NCBI GenBank assembly: GCA_964510225.1
Contig: CAZEAN010000023.1
Span: 1 to 58,231, forward strand
Direction: 5' to 3'
Length of the DNA: 58,231 bases
Source: CAZEAN01 sp964510225
GTDB taxonomy: Bacteria > Planctomycetota > Planctomycetia > Isosphaerales > Isosphaeraceae
Shown one piece after another: positions 15,791-25,278 of this stretch. Numbering within the stretch: the first letter of the stretch is position 1; every line of letters begins with the position of its first letter. The notes beneath the pieces were generated by a model that saw nothing but the letters and a program-made list of their open reading frames with translations, was not told the origin of the DNA and made no database searches. The position numbers were made by a program, and so were the translations under genes.

Positions 15791-17198
15791 GCCACCGGTC
15801 CCTCGACCGGTTCCTGAACGCCGGTATCGCTATAGCAAGTGGCGATGGCGGATTTTGGTCACGGTCCTGGACACCGTTGGCAGTCTTCTCGTCCGGCTCT
15901 GGCGTCTCGTCCGACCGATCGCTTCTTGGAATCCACCGCGGCGGATCCTGATTGCCCAACTGGATCACCTCGGCGATGCAGTGCTCTCGACCCCGCTCTT
16001 TCCAAGTTTGAAGGCGATCTTTCCCGACGCCGAGATCGATGTCCTGGCGTCGCCGAGTAATGCTTCAGTCTTTCAAGCGGATCCCAACGTTGGGCGGGTG
16101 GTCATTGCCGATCGAAACTGGTTTGAACGGCGACCAGGACGTTGGGCTCTCGGATCTGCGGTCTGGAAGCTCGGACGCTTCCTCAGAACCGAACGTTATG
16201 ATCTCGGGATCGATGTCCGGGGTGATGTTCTGACCGTCTTTGTCTTGGCCCTCGCCGGGATTCCCCGACGTTTCGGTTGGGCGATGGGTGGTGGTGGCTT
16301 CTTGCTCACTGATCTTGTCGAGTGGGTCCCTGGGCGTCATGAAGTCCGCTCGCGGATGGCGATTATTGAAACTCTCCAAAGCGGATCTCGGGCTACAACT
16401 CTGCTCCCCAAGCGGCCAAGGGTCTCGGTGCAGGTCTCTGATTCTGACCGTGCACGGGTTGGCCAGTTGCTCAAGAGCGCCTGGCCGGGTTCGGAGTCAC
16501 CCCGAGCGATTTGCCAAGCATCGCTTAAGCGAGCACTTACACCCGTTCCGTCTGGTGGGAGTTCGGAAGCCTACGCCACGCTTCCTCTCGTTGATCGACC
16601 TACTCTCGTCGCCCGTTCAGCGCATGAAGAGGCCGCCGAAGATGACTCGGATTGGCTCCATGCAGGGCGTTTTGGTTCAAGTGCACCCATCCTCGCGGTA
16701 CATCTGGGTGCCGGAACTCAGGCGAAACGCTGGCCGATCAGATACTGGAAGCAATTGCTCCAATGGTTCCTTGCCGATGGCTGGCGGGTCGTCGTAGTTG
16801 GAGGGCAGGAAGATCTTGCGCTCGCCGACCAGTTGACGCCAGACCGCGCGCTCCTCGATCTGACGGGACAACTTGCTGTCACGGAGACGACAGCGCTCCT
16901 TGAGCGGGCCGACCTGTATATCGGTGCTGATAGTGGCCCCGCACATCTCGCCTCGTGTGCAGGGGTACCGTCGGTGATTCTGTTCAGTGGAACGAACCGA
17001 GTTGGTCAGTGGCGCCCTTGGTCTCGGACGAGCTTGGTTTTGCGTCGGGCAGTCCCCTGTCGGCCTTGTCATCAAAAGAACTGTCCTTTGGCTGATCACC
17101 CTTGTATGACCAAGCTTAATCCCGAGGACGTTTATCGCACTGCAAGGAGATGGTGGGCTCGACTGCACCGATGGGAGTCTCCCCATGCACCAATCTAG
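15768..17198 (+). CDS. Family 9 glycosyltransferase (heptosyltransferase-like)
   Basis: Matches the ADP-heptose:LPS heptosyltransferase family. Residues about 50-70 read I-L-I-A-Q-L-D-H-L-G-D-A-V-L-S-T-P, the acceptor-side signature. The C-terminal half has H-L-G-A-G-T-Q-A-K-R-W-P and D-L-T-G-Q-L, then A-D-L-Y-I-G-A-D-S-G-P-A-H-L-A at the donor site. The protein has 476 residues, longer than the usual 350, because of a basic N-terminal arm of about 45 residues and a 50-residue insertion rich in Ala/Asp/Ser near residue 270. ATG 15768 is chosen for GGAGG 4 bases upstream. Cysteines in C-R-P-C-H-Q-K-N-C-P near the end are shared by some relatives. Confidence 0.9.
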   Translation: MTRSLPAKPPVPRPVPERRYRYSKWRWRILVTVLDTVGSLLVRLWRLVRPIASWNPPRRILIAQLDHLGDAVLSTPLFPSLKAIFPDAEIDVLASPSNASVFQADPNVGRVVIADRNWFERRPGRWALGSAVWKLGRFLRTERYDLGIDVRGDVLTVFVLALAGIPRRFGWAMGGGGFLLTDLVEWVPGRHEVRSRMAIIETLQSGSRATTLLPKRPRVSVQVSDSDRARVGQLLKSAWPGSESPRAICQASLKRALTPVPSGGSSEAYATLPLVDRPTLVARSAHEEAAEDDSDWLHAGRFGSSAPILAVHLGAGTQAKRWPIRYWKQLLQWFLADGWRVVVVGGQEDLALADQLTPDRALLDLTGQLAVTETTALLERADLYIGADSGPAHLASCAGVPSVILFSGTNRVGQWRPWSRTSLVLRRAVPCRPCHQKNCPLADHPCMTKLNPEDVYRTARRWWARLHRWESPHAPI

Positions 17199-17343
17199 CA
17201 AGCCTTGGTTTCTTCAGATCGATTGGCGAAGCTGGCTCACTGTAGCCTGGGCCTCGACCTGCGGCATCCTCTATGTCCGGATGATCTTGCAAGAGCGAGC
17301 GCCTGGTGTCTTGGAATGGATCCAAGCTCGATTCGCGGGTTAG
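17185..17343 (+). CDS. Possible small membrane protein, 52 residues
   Basis: An ATG at 17185 inside the end of the GT9 gene opens a 52-residue frame ending TAG 17341-17343, with GGGAG about 7 bases upstream. The product has one likely membrane segment (about residues 16-36, S-W-L-T-V-A-W-A-S-T-C-G) between short polar ends. Overlap with the stop of the previous gene fits the style of this cluster. It could be an accessory subunit of the glycan machinery. No family is recognised, and a chance frame is possible. Confidence 0.4.
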   Translation: MHQSSKPWFLQIDWRSWLTVAWASTCGILYVRMILQERAPGVLEWIQARFAG

Positions 17344-17345
17344 TC

Positions 17346-17735
17346 CTAATCGCGCCAAGCCGGGCTATCATCACGAAGAGATTGTTTCAACGCGAGATAC
17401 CAGCGGCTACCGAAGGCATCTGGTTCCTCAGGAAGATTCACGGAGTGGACTTTCGAGCGGTACCTGGCCAATCCTGCACTAAAGGACGCTGGCGAAGAGG
17501 GGTCTGTAGAATGAAAGAGGATCGGGAACCGCTCTGATTGGGATACCAGGACTGAAGTAATCGCCTCGCATGATGCTTCGATTTCTTCATCGGAGTCACC
17601 CAAGGAATGTGAATTGATGCTTAATACTAATGCGTCGTTGACATGAGTTAACAGAAACCCTTCGAGGATGGTAGGGGCGTTTAAGAACGTCGACTCACAC
17701 ATATACAAGCGACCATTTAGCCAAGTGCTCATCAC
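17346..17735 (-). CDS. Unassigned ORF, 129 codons
   Basis: This minus-strand frame fills most of the gap between the glycan cluster and the EF-hand esterase. The starts are GTG 17735 and ATG 17732; no good ribosome site is next to either. The product is soluble, Ser-rich, and has alternating hydrophobic strands (A-L-V-L-S-I, I-T-S-V-L-V), as a real protein would. No family is recognised. It is antisense to nothing known except an unsupported plus frame, so it may be a lineage-specific gene or a decayed one. Confidence 0.35.
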   Translation of the reverse strand: MMSTWLNGRLYMCESTFLNAPTILEGFLLTHVNDALVLSINSHSLGDSDEEIEASCEAITSVLVSQSERFPILFHSTDPSSPASFSAGLARYRSKVHSVNLPEEPDAFGSRWYLALKQSLRDDSPAWRD

Positions 17736-17983
17736 TTAAGCATAGTCCAAGTTTCCTTCAAGGATGAAAATCTGTTTCACCATGGTGGAGCATTCAATCA
17801 AGGACAAGTGAGTGTGATGGGCCGGGACGAGCCGTCCGGAGCGTACCAAACGAGGGCGTTGACGCTGAATCCGAGCTGACGCAAATTCCGTATAAGGCGA
17901 TCGGGATTGTAACCGTCGGTGTTGAATCAGTGGTCAAAGGGAATCAACCTCTGCACTGGTTTCAATACTCACCGAGGTTCTTG

Positions 17984-19129
17984 ATGCTAAACCGTCGCGC
18001 TTTACTTTCGATACCCACGTTGATGATCGCCACGACGATACCGTCATTCGCCGTCGCCCAAGCACAAAGGCCAAGCGGTCGTGCATTGGAACAACGGTTC
18101 CACCACCTTGACCAGAACGGTGATGGCGTGTTGACCAATGATGAACTCCGTAGTGAACAACTCTTCCAACGGCTCGACCGGGATGATGATGGCCGAATCA
18201 CCAGGAGGGAAACGGCAGTCCTGGCCAGTAGAATGGCTGCGAACAATCGTCAGGTGAACCGGACACCTCTCGGAGAACTCCCCCCCCGTCCCCCGATGAA
18301 AGTCGAACGAAGCATTCCGTACAACACCATCGATGGGTTCGACCCCAACCTCTTGAGTTTCGACCTCTACTGTCCAAAGCAGGGGAGTCGACACCCTGTC
18401 ATCGTGATGATCCACGGCGGTGGTTGGCAGCGAGGTGATAAGGCGAGCCTCGGGGTCGTTCAAGCAAAGTCACGTCACTTTGTCGCGAACGACTTTGTGT
18501 TCATCAGTATTAATTACCGACTCTCCCCAGACGTCAAGCATCCTGAGCACGTCGGTGATGTCGCTGCCGCATTGGCGTACATCCACGACCACGTCGCAGA
18601 GTACGGCGGTGATCCTGACCAACTATTCTTGATCGGACACTCTGCCGGTGCTCACCTCGCCGCGTTGGTTGCGACAGACTCACGTTACCTCCAAGCGAAC
18701 GGAAAAGACCTCTCCATTATCGATGGTGTGATTTTGCTTGATAGCGCTGCTTTCAATGTACCTCGTCTGATCGACGAACTCGGGGGTAGCCCGTCGATGG
18801 AAGCGATGTATCAGACTGCCTTCGGTGATCGTGATGCTTGGAAGGATGCCTCCCCGTTTTACCATGTGGCGGCGGAGCAGGGGATTCCTCCATTCCTGAT
18901 CTACCACTCCGGCAATCGGATGGCGGGCGCCACCCTTTCCGCAGAATTTGCCGACGCGCTGAACAAAGCAGGTGCTCCCGCTCTCGCGGTTCACGCGCAT
19001 GATCGTAACCACAGAGGAATGAACACTTGCATCGGCCGCATTGGTGATCCCTACACAGCACAGATAATGGAGTTCCTGCAGAATCCTGCAAGTGTTACCT
19101 CGTCTCCACTTCAAGATCGTCAACCTTGA
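17984..19129 (+). CDS. Secreted alpha/beta hydrolase (carboxylesterase-like) with an N-terminal EF-hand pair
   Basis: ATG 17984 has GAGG 6 bases upstream and starts a signal peptide with cleavage likely after A-V-A-Q-A. Residues about 38-80 hold two calcium loops, D-Q-N-G-D-G-V-L-T-N-D-E and D-R-D-D-D-G-R-I-T-R-R-E. Residues 105-370 are a hydrolase of the BD-FAE/arylesterase type: I-H-G-G-G-W (oxyanion hole), G-H-S-A-G-A-H (nucleophile Ser), and a catalytic His in H-R-G-M-N near the end. An Asp in the region of F-G-D-R-D-A-W or later is the probable third member. This fused build is frequent in planctomycete secreted esterases. The likely substrate is an acetylated or feruloylated polysaccharide, by inference. 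Confidence 0.9.
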   Translation: MLNRRALLSIPTLMIATTIPSFAVAQAQRPSGRALEQRFHHLDQNGDGVLTNDELRSEQLFQRLDRDDDGRITRRETAVLASRMAANNRQVNRTPLGELPPRPPMKVERSIPYNTIDGFDPNLLSFDLYCPKQGSRHPVIVMIHGGGWQRGDKASLGVVQAKSRHFVANDFVFISINYRLSPDVKHPEHVGDVAAALAYIHDHVAEYGGDPDQLFLIGHSAGAHLAALVATDSRYLQANGKDLSIIDGVILLDSAAFNVPRLIDELGGSPSMEAMYQTAFGDRDAWKDASPFYHVAAEQGIPPFLIYHSGNRMAGATLSAEFADALNKAGAPALAVHAHDRNHRGMNTCIGRIGDPYTAQIMEFLQNPASVTSSPLQDRQP

Positions 19130-19378
19130 GGTAGCGACGGATCATCATCAGCAGCAAAATCAGTTTCAAGCGTCTGATGAAGAACGATCCTTGAGTCAAT
19201 TCTTGTTCAGGAAGCCACTATCAGACCAAATTGCGATCTGTCAAAGAGAAGTCGGCTTCCTGAGTGTCCCCTAGTCTCTCGGCATCGTATCATTCTAGTG
19301 AGTGTCGGCTTGCTAACATCTTGAAAGCCCTGCTAAATCATGAGTTGCCAGCATTCATCGTGAGGAGAATGACCAGCG

Positions 19379-20332
19379 ATGACCAAGCTTGCGTTACTTG
19401 TCGTCTACGTGTTCGACGAAAAAACTCGGAAGCTGTTCGATATTCACCTGGAGAGGATCCGCCGACACACGGACTGCGAGTACCGAATCTTCGCTGCAGC
19501 ACACAAGCTTTCAAGTGAACTCCGCCAAGTTGTCGCTAAACAGCCCGATATCGAACTCGTCGACTGTAATCCCCGGACCGATTCCGGGGTCCGCATCGAG
19601 CATTCCGATTGCCTTGAAAAGCTTGCAGCGTTCGCGTTGGAACGTGACTTCAGCCACTGTATGACTATCCACCTCGATTCCTTCCCGATTGCGGATCACT
19701 GGCTCGACAACCTCCTGGAGAGTCTTCGCCAGGGAGCTGTCCTCGCGAGTGTTGTACCGAACGGGTACAGCGCAGGGCTCCTCTGGCCTCGGACGTTCTC
19801 CGAGCAGTGGAACCCCAGGATGCTCGTTCCTGAGAAGGTCCGCGAGTCTGAGCGATTTGCTGAGTTTGTGAAGGATTTTCCCGACATTGACCATGTTGAA
19901 ACAGGTCTGGGTTACATCTACTGCGCTTGGGAGGCAGGGTTACCTTGGCGGCAAATCCGGACCGATCATGAACGCAAGATCTACGACAATATTTTCTACC
20001 ATCTGGTAGGCGCAACATTCCGAACGTGGACGGATGCTCAGAAGATCCGCAAAGACCGAGGGACACAGCTACTCTGGGGTCTCATCAAGCCAGGACTCCG
20101 CTTGCTTCCGCTTCAGACTCAACGGAGAGTTCGAGAACTCTTCATCGACAAAGAGAAAATGACCAGGGACGGCTCAGTGCGCTCGAAACGCGAAGAGATT
20201 GAGGCACTGATCGCCGACCCTGACACGTACATCGACAATCTGATCAAATCATTTAGCCCGCCAGAACTCCAGCCTTCTCCGTTGACCCGTTCAACTGCAC
20301 GCCAACCTCTTCACGACACGATCCATCCTTAG
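19379..20332 (+). CDS. Glycosyltransferase-like protein
   Basis: The 317-residue protein starts like a GT-A fold: L-A-L-L-V-V-Y-V-F-D-E-K, then Y-R-I-F-A-A-A, D-I-E-L-V-D, and a D-S motif in T-I-H-L-D-S-F-P after a strand (the likely DxD-like metal site). Many features of GT2 are weak, so it may belong to a family of unknown-function transferases that modify glycans. The C-terminal third is basic and helical. ATG 19379 follows GAGGAG by 12 bases. The last 80 bases overlap tail-to-tail with the oxidoreductase gene on the other strand. Confidence 0.65.
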   Translation: MTKLALLVVYVFDEKTRKLFDIHLERIRRHTDCEYRIFAAAHKLSSELRQVVAKQPDIELVDCNPRTDSGVRIEHSDCLEKLAAFALERDFSHCMTIHLDSFPIADHWLDNLLESLRQGAVLASVVPNGYSAGLLWPRTFSEQWNPRMLVPEKVRESERFAEFVKDFPDIDHVETGLGYIYCAWEAGLPWRQIRTDHERKIYDNIFYHLVGATFRTWTDAQKIRKDRGTQLLWGLIKPGLRLLPLQTQRRVRELFIDKEKMTRDGSVRSKREEIEALIADPDTYIDNLIKSFSPPELQPSPLTRSTARQPLHDTIHP

Positions 20333-21614
20333 GACCAATTTTGAGGGTCTCACGATAGAGAGTGAAAGAGGGAGCACTAGAATCGTACTCGCAATCCTGG
20401 AGTGCGATCCGCTCATCTTTCTTGATGGCGCGGTTCACCCGCCAACCCTCAGAGATCAACTGAGGCACCCCTTCGAGTTCGCAGGTGGCCAGCCCACCGA
20501 CGTTCTCGATTAAGCCGTAAGTCGTATAGCCACCCATGCCGTCGATGACATCGCCGGGCTCAAGGTCGCGTTTCGCGTAGCAGAAGACGTTTGTCTGGAT
20601 ACCGTACTTCGGTGCAAGGCGTGCGGTTCCATCAAGGTACGCTTCAGCAACACAGTTCAGTGCTTCAATGTGACCGAGATGGTAGGGACGGTAGAAGAGG
20701 TAGAATGGCCCTGGTCCCATATCGGGTGGGAACCAGGAGAGTGTAAACTGCTGGAAGGTGTCTTCTGTGTAGCCGATCGCAAATACACCACCGCGTGGCC
20801 GCGCCCCGAGGACATAGTCAACGAGGGGACGATCTCCCGGCTTCCAGATCTCAGCAAAGTTAATGTGGTCGAAGATGTCGTGGATCGAACCAATCTTCGG
20901 ACCGATCATCCCCGGCTTGTGTACCCGGCCGTTCAGCGCGTTGGCTAATGACGCCATCTCAACGCAGAGCTTGGACCCGTCGGTGTACGAGCTGCACATT
21001 TTGTGGTCGAGATTGCGCTTGTCAGCTTCCGGGGCGATCTTCTCAGGGTCAGTGTAGAGGTCGTGGAACCCTTTCATATTGCCCAGCATCACCAGATCGA
21101 AACCCCAGAACTGAATGTCGTCCACCAGTTGTTTGATCGCGGTGGGCTGGTCCCCGTCAGCACAAGTGTATGTGACGCCTTGGGCATCAGCTTCGGCCAA
21201 TAGGTAGGGACCGTACATCAACTCCGCTTCGTAATTCATCATGACGACATGTTTGCCATGCTCGATTGCGGTCAAGGCGTGCAGTGCACCCTCGTAGACC
21301 GCATTCGAAGCTTCAATAACAACGTCGGCACCTTCGGCGGAGGCTGCCAGCAACCCATCTTGGCAGACGGCGAGCTTCCCCGATTGAATTGTCTTGGCCA
21401 GTTGTGCCTTGGTCTGGACAACCTCGAAAGGTACGTCGAGCCATTCTGCACAGGCAATCGCTTTTTCGAGTACGACGTCGGCGATAGCGACGGGACTAAA
21501 CCCTCGTGTCAGGTGACACTGATAAGCGAGCCCCTTCCCAATCGAACCGATCCCAATGATGACCGTTTGGATCGGATTCTCCAACGACTGCAGTCGCGCT
21601 TTCATTGGTTGCAC
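20253..21614 (-). CDS. NAD(P)-dependent oxidoreductase with SAF-like C-terminus (homoserine dehydrogenase-like)
   Basis: The N-terminal Rossmann domain reads V-I-I-G-I-G-S-I-G-K-G-L. It is followed by a Gfo/Idh- or homoserine-dehydrogenase-like part with V-I-E-A-S-N and H-G-K-H-V-V-M-M-N-Y-E-A-E. Residues about 365-430 (L-E-P-G-D-V-I-D-G-M-G-G, then a short beta-rich end) resemble the SAF domain of related sugar-acid or amino-sugar enzymes. About 453 residues is normal for that group. GTG 21614 is preferred, with GAGGT 8 bases upstream; GTG 21623 and ATG 21605 are alternatives. The substrate is unknown. Relatives occur in surface-polysaccharide loci, which fits the neighbourhood. Confidence 0.82.
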   Translation of the reverse strand: MQPMKARLQSLENPIQTVIIGIGSIGKGLAYQCHLTRGFSPVAIADVVLEKAIACAEWLDVPFEVVQTKAQLAKTIQSGKLAVCQDGLLAASAEGADVVIEASNAVYEGALHALTAIEHGKHVVMMNYEAELMYGPYLLAEADAQGVTYTCADGDQPTAIKQLVDDIQFWGFDLVMLGNMKGFHDLYTDPEKIAPEADKRNLDHKMCSSYTDGSKLCVEMASLANALNGRVHKPGMIGPKIGSIHDIFDHINFAEIWKPGDRPLVDYVLGARPRGGVFAIGYTEDTFQQFTLSWFPPDMGPGPFYLFYRPYHLGHIEALNCVAEAYLDGTARLAPKYGIQTNVFCYAKRDLEPGDVIDGMGGYTTYGLIENVGGLATCELEGVPQLISEGWRVNRAIKKDERIALQDCEYDSSAPSFTLYRETLKIGPKDGSCREEVGVQLNGSTEKAGVLAG

Positions 21615-22560
21615 GTCAAACACCTCGACTGGATAAAGTAACGAATGGGTTCAAACGCATAAATGCCTGATTGAAAAAACGTGCTGAACTCCGAAACGGT
21701 GAGAATTCAAGACAACCTCAAGTGACGGCTTTGCAGAGGTTCTTTTCCAAACAGCTTCATGCTGAATTAGTGATTAGTGTCATAAGCAATGTGCTCCGAT
21801 ATGTTTGGTAAAACACCAGAGGACAGGACGCGCGAGGTTCGGGAGTCGCTGCTGAATCGTCTTTAAGGACGTGCAGTCGTCTCCTGCGGGCATTCGCATT
21901 TCCCTCTCCGACTTATCAAGAGAGACCTACCAATTGGCATGTAACCAATGACGATGCGACCCAAGTCCCACGTCGCTGAGTATCCCCCGATGCAGTGTTG
22001 TTTATCCCCAATCGGAAGAACTCTAGGCCCAAATCTCCCTGGAGGAATCGAAAAGTGGACTTCTTTCCGATCTTGGCGACCCCAACCGTCGAAGAAACTA
22101 CACTGCTAGGTCCAGCATGTACGACCTAGACTTCAGGGGTGAGGATCTCCCAACTGCAGAGGAAACAGAAGCGAGAACAGCCACCGCACTTCTCAGTTAA
22201 AGTCGAGATAACAATGGTGAGATAACTCAAGCTCACTCTCCAACTCAGGAGTACCGCGGCCGATGTCGAGCACAGATCGGATTCAGAAAGATCCACCAAT
22301 CGGTCACGGCAGATCCATCAGAGAAATCTTATGCAACAAGGGTCAGAGTTGTGCCGACTAAGAACTCTTCGGTAGCGGCGGTGAGGGATTGAGTTCTCAG
22401 TGAGCTTACCAGTCGCTTCCCTGCCCGTGACTGGGATGGGTAGACAACAATAAACAAACAAGTAATTATATGAAAGGATAGGCCAGATTGACAGTGGTTA
22501 CTTCTTGAACACAAGTTTAGTTTGTTTTCCACGGCTGAGCAGTGTTGCAGAATCGAAACA
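21615..22560. other. Long non-coding stretch
   Basis: No gene, RNA or repeat was recognised in these 946 bases. Small frames are present on both strands, but none has a ribosome site together with protein-like composition. It could hold a small RNA or a decayed gene that cannot be seen by eye. Confidence 0.5.
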
Positions 22561-22767
22561 TCACGCGAGATTTAGAGCTTCGATCCCTAGATCCTCAACG
22601 ACAATCATGTGCAGTTGGCCAAGAAGCAGCTTAACAAGTGGTTGTGCTGTAGAAGAATCCCCTGGTTCCATCAAACGCATGACCATGTTCGGTGAATCTA
22701 GCACCTCTCGAACAGCCGTGTCTTGCCCCCGTATTTCTCGACTCTCCCAGGTGGACTTCAGCCCCAT
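22561..22767 (-). CDS. Possible small gene, 68 codons
   Basis: ATG 22767 begins 18 bases after the stop of the broken bestrophin gene on the same strand, with GAGGTC 7 bases upstream. The product has a mixed charged N-terminus and a hydrophobic end (V-K-L-L-L-G-Q-L-H-M-I-V-V-E-D). It is not recognised. The ribosome site and tight spacing favour a real gene in the same transcript, but it could be a chance frame. Confidence 0.35.
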   Translation of the reverse strand: MGLKSTWESREIRGQDTAVREVLDSPNMVMRLMEPGDSSTAQPLVKLLLGQLHMIVVEDLGIEALNLA

Positions 22768-22784
22768 TGTCGGACCTCGGCGAG

Positions 22785-23713
22785 TTAGAAGACCTTCGCA
22801 TAGAGACTGCGTTCTGGTTGTGCTTCCCCAGGGGTCGAAGGAACGAGAATCGACTCCACATCGCGACGGATTGTTGCCGCCATCGACCCCAGCGGGAGAT
22901 CGTTGCAGTCCAAACCAAAAGGCTCCTCGATCTCCTCAGCCATCAATTGCACACCGATTAGGGCGAAGAATAGAAACATCGTCTCAGGACTACGCCGAAG
23001 ATCCCGTAGTCAGGAATGAGGCCAAACGGCAGGACCAACCCATAGGCTGAAATGAATAGCTTGATGAACACGTTGTAGGAAAATGGAATCGGGGTTTTCT
23101 TGATCCGTTCACAGGCCCCTTGGATGTTGAGAAACTCCTCCACGGGTGATTTCAAGGCGATCAAATCGAATCCCTCGATCAACTCCTCGCGTCGGGCCTC
23201 TTGGAACCGTTGCAGGAGCCGCCGGACAAGATAGATCGGGATGTTTTCACCACGCTCAAACGCTGCAAGATCCGCATCATCAGGATCAGTCAGCGAGTCG
23301 ACGCGCGTACCATCGCGGAGATGGTCTACCAGTGCAGACGCGAAGTTACTAATCCGCTGCGCATAGAACTGACGTGATTGTTGATCCTCTTCGGGGTAAA
23401 TCGCGTCAATCTGTGTTGCTAAATAGCGGGACTGATTGATGAGTGCTCCCCATTGCTTACGACCCTCCCACCAGCGGTCATAGGCGGTGTTGGTCCGAAA
23501 AACCAGGATGATGCTCAGAATGACACCGAGTAGCGAGAAGACACTCATATCAAGTGTTTCTCGATAGATCCCAAAACCAAGGATCAAGACAGCGACTGCG
23601 GACGCATAAGCACCGATGCCGAGAACGATTCTCACTATGCGCTGGAGGGTCCAACTTGTTCCAAGATGCAGCAGATCTTTGAGCCAATTGCGATTGGGCT
23701 GATACTCGATCAT
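22785..23713 (-). pseudogene. Bestrophin-type (UPF0187) anion channel, frameshifted
   Basis: The frame from 23713 encodes an N-terminal bestrophin: W-T-L-Q-R-I, F-R-T-N-T-A-Y-D-R-W-W-E-G-R-K-Q-W-G, and membrane helices near residues 30-75 and 215-240. It ends at 22958 after G-I-F-G-V-V-L-R. The next frame, from 22979 to 22785, supplies the missing end: M-F-L-F-F-A-L-I-G, then A-E-E-I-E-E-P-F-G and N-D-L-P-L. Together they make about 309 residues, the normal length. One base is missing relative to the intact frame between about 22977 and 22985. It is either a true pseudogene or a sequencing error. Intact members form chloride/bicarbonate channels of the inner membrane. Confidence 0.85.
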
Positions 23714-24152
23714 GGATTGGATCCGATCTCAGGATAAACTCGAAACAATGCTGAGATTTGGTGCCACAAGTGGTTGTCGGTCGGGACCTCTGTCCAACGA
23801 ACGGAGCACGCCTTCGCAGCCGGAAAAGGCCGTTAAGCTGCCTATCATCTCTGAGTCCCTTCGTCGCTCTTAAGCTATCCGACAGTACCAGTCGAGGTCT
23901 CGCATTATAGGAGTTACTCAGATTAAAGACCGATTCCGATCGGGATTGACTTCAAATCACGGTTTGTCATAAGCCGATTCTGATTATGTTTAATGATCTT
24001 GGTGTCGCCTCCTCTCCAACCTTGAATCCTGGGGTAGATCATTCTGGGGAGATGGTGTATTGCTTCTCAATCGCCGGGCGGATTCCGGCAGAACAACCGA
24101 GATGCGCTCTGCGATGCAGCCCTTGAGCCCAAGATAAGGACGGAGTGCTCTT
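23714..24152. other. Intergenic, nothing recognised
   Basis: Divergent promoter region between the bestrophin gene and the methyltransferase gene. No clear promoter, repeat or RNA was seen. Confidence 0.5.
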
Positions 24153-25232
24153 ATGTTAAATTTGTTGGAGCATCCAGTCTGCCTTTCGATCGCAGATTGG
24201 TATCCTCCATCGTCGTGGGTCGAGCATTATCCGTTTGCGGCTTATCTAGTGAGCGCATCTCGTCCGCAGATGATCGTGGAACTAGGGAGCCATTACGGCT
24301 TCTCGTATTGCGCTTTCTGCCAGACAGTCCAGTCCCTGGGATTGGGGACGCGTTGCTTCGCCGTCGACAATTGGGAAGGTGATCCACACAGTGGAACTTA
24401 CGGCCCTGAAGTCCTCCACCAACTCCGCGCACACCACGATCTGCACTACTCGGGTTTCTCCACGCTCTTGCAGACTACGTTCGATCAAGGGCTGACTCGA
24501 TTCGCGGATCGAAGTATCGATCTACTTCATATTGACGGTTTCCACACCGAAGAAGCAGTCCGTCACGATTTCGAAACGTGGCTCCCCAAAATGAGTGCCC
24601 GTGGAGTCGTTCTCTTCCATGACACGAACGTCCGCGAACGGGGATTCGGCGTCTGGCGCTTCTGGGATGAAGTCCGAGGGGCGTATCCTGCCTTTGAATT
24701 CTTACACGGCCACGGGCTCGGTGTTCTAGCAGTTGGGCAAGACCTCCCGAGCGGACTCTCAGGCTTCTTCCAAGCAGATGAAGATGAGGTCGCTCGGATC
24801 AGATTGGCATTCTCTAGCCTCGGGCGTTACCACAATAATCGAGAGGCAATTAGACAAGTCAGCGAACATTCTGCGAGACTTGAGGCCAATTCAGCTGAGA
24901 CTGCCCGTCAACATGCTGATTTGTCCGATCGCCTTGCCCACGCTGAACAAGAGATCGAACGCTTGAAGGAAGAATCCGAGCATCGGCGTATCTTGATCTC
25001 GATCTACCAAGAAGAACTTGAAGCGTTCCGACAATCGAAGGTCCGGGCTTTCTGGCACCAGTTCAAGCAAGTCTGGCAACGTCTTGGAGACCTCTGGCCT
25101 CGGAAACGCCCTCGATTCCTCTCGTTTCAGCCTCTCGAAGAGTCGAAGGGGCGGACGCCCCAGGCTCTTTTGAGTCAACGAGATTCCGATTCTGGAGAAG
25201 TGTTGTACGAGAGTCGAGAACGTGCAGCCTGA
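24153..25232 (+). CDS. SAM-dependent methyltransferase (Methyltransf_24 type) with coiled-coil tail
   Basis: Residues about 30-210 hold a methyltransferase of the type found in glycan clusters: I-V-E-L-G-S-H-Y-G-F-S (SAM loop), C-F-A-V-D-N-W-E-G-D, S-I-D-L-L-H-I-D-G-F-H, and G-V-V-L-F-H-D-T-N. D and H residues after the third strand may bind metal. Residues about 230-295 form a coiled coil of charged heptads (S-A-R-L-E-A-N-S-A-E, L-A-H-A-E-Q-E-I-E-R), and the end is basic. ATG 24153 has GGAG 7 bases upstream. It probably modifies a glycan, with the coiled coil tethering it to a partner. Confidence 0.82.
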   Translation: MLNLLEHPVCLSIADWYPPSSWVEHYPFAAYLVSASRPQMIVELGSHYGFSYCAFCQTVQSLGLGTRCFAVDNWEGDPHSGTYGPEVLHQLRAHHDLHYSGFSTLLQTTFDQGLTRFADRSIDLLHIDGFHTEEAVRHDFETWLPKMSARGVVLFHDTNVRERGFGVWRFWDEVRGAYPAFEFLHGHGLGVLAVGQDLPSGLSGFFQADEDEVARIRLAFSSLGRYHNNREAIRQVSEHSARLEANSAETARQHADLSDRLAHAEQEIERLKEESEHRRILISIYQEELEAFRQSKVRAFWHQFKQVWQRLGDLWPRKRPRFLSFQPLEESKGRTPQALLSQRDSDSGEVLYESRERAA

Positions 25233-25278
25233 GAGTAAGATCCGTTCTCTTGGACCCAGGCCAGGAAGGGGCGAAGCG

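Noticed and set aside
16240..16797. 185-codon plus frame inside the GT9 gene
   Set aside because: Out of frame with a gene that has full family motifs.
22009..22022. Thirteen bases identical to part of the 49504-49545 hairpin arm
   Set aside because: Too short, no second arm and no IS66 coding sequence nearby; likely chance.
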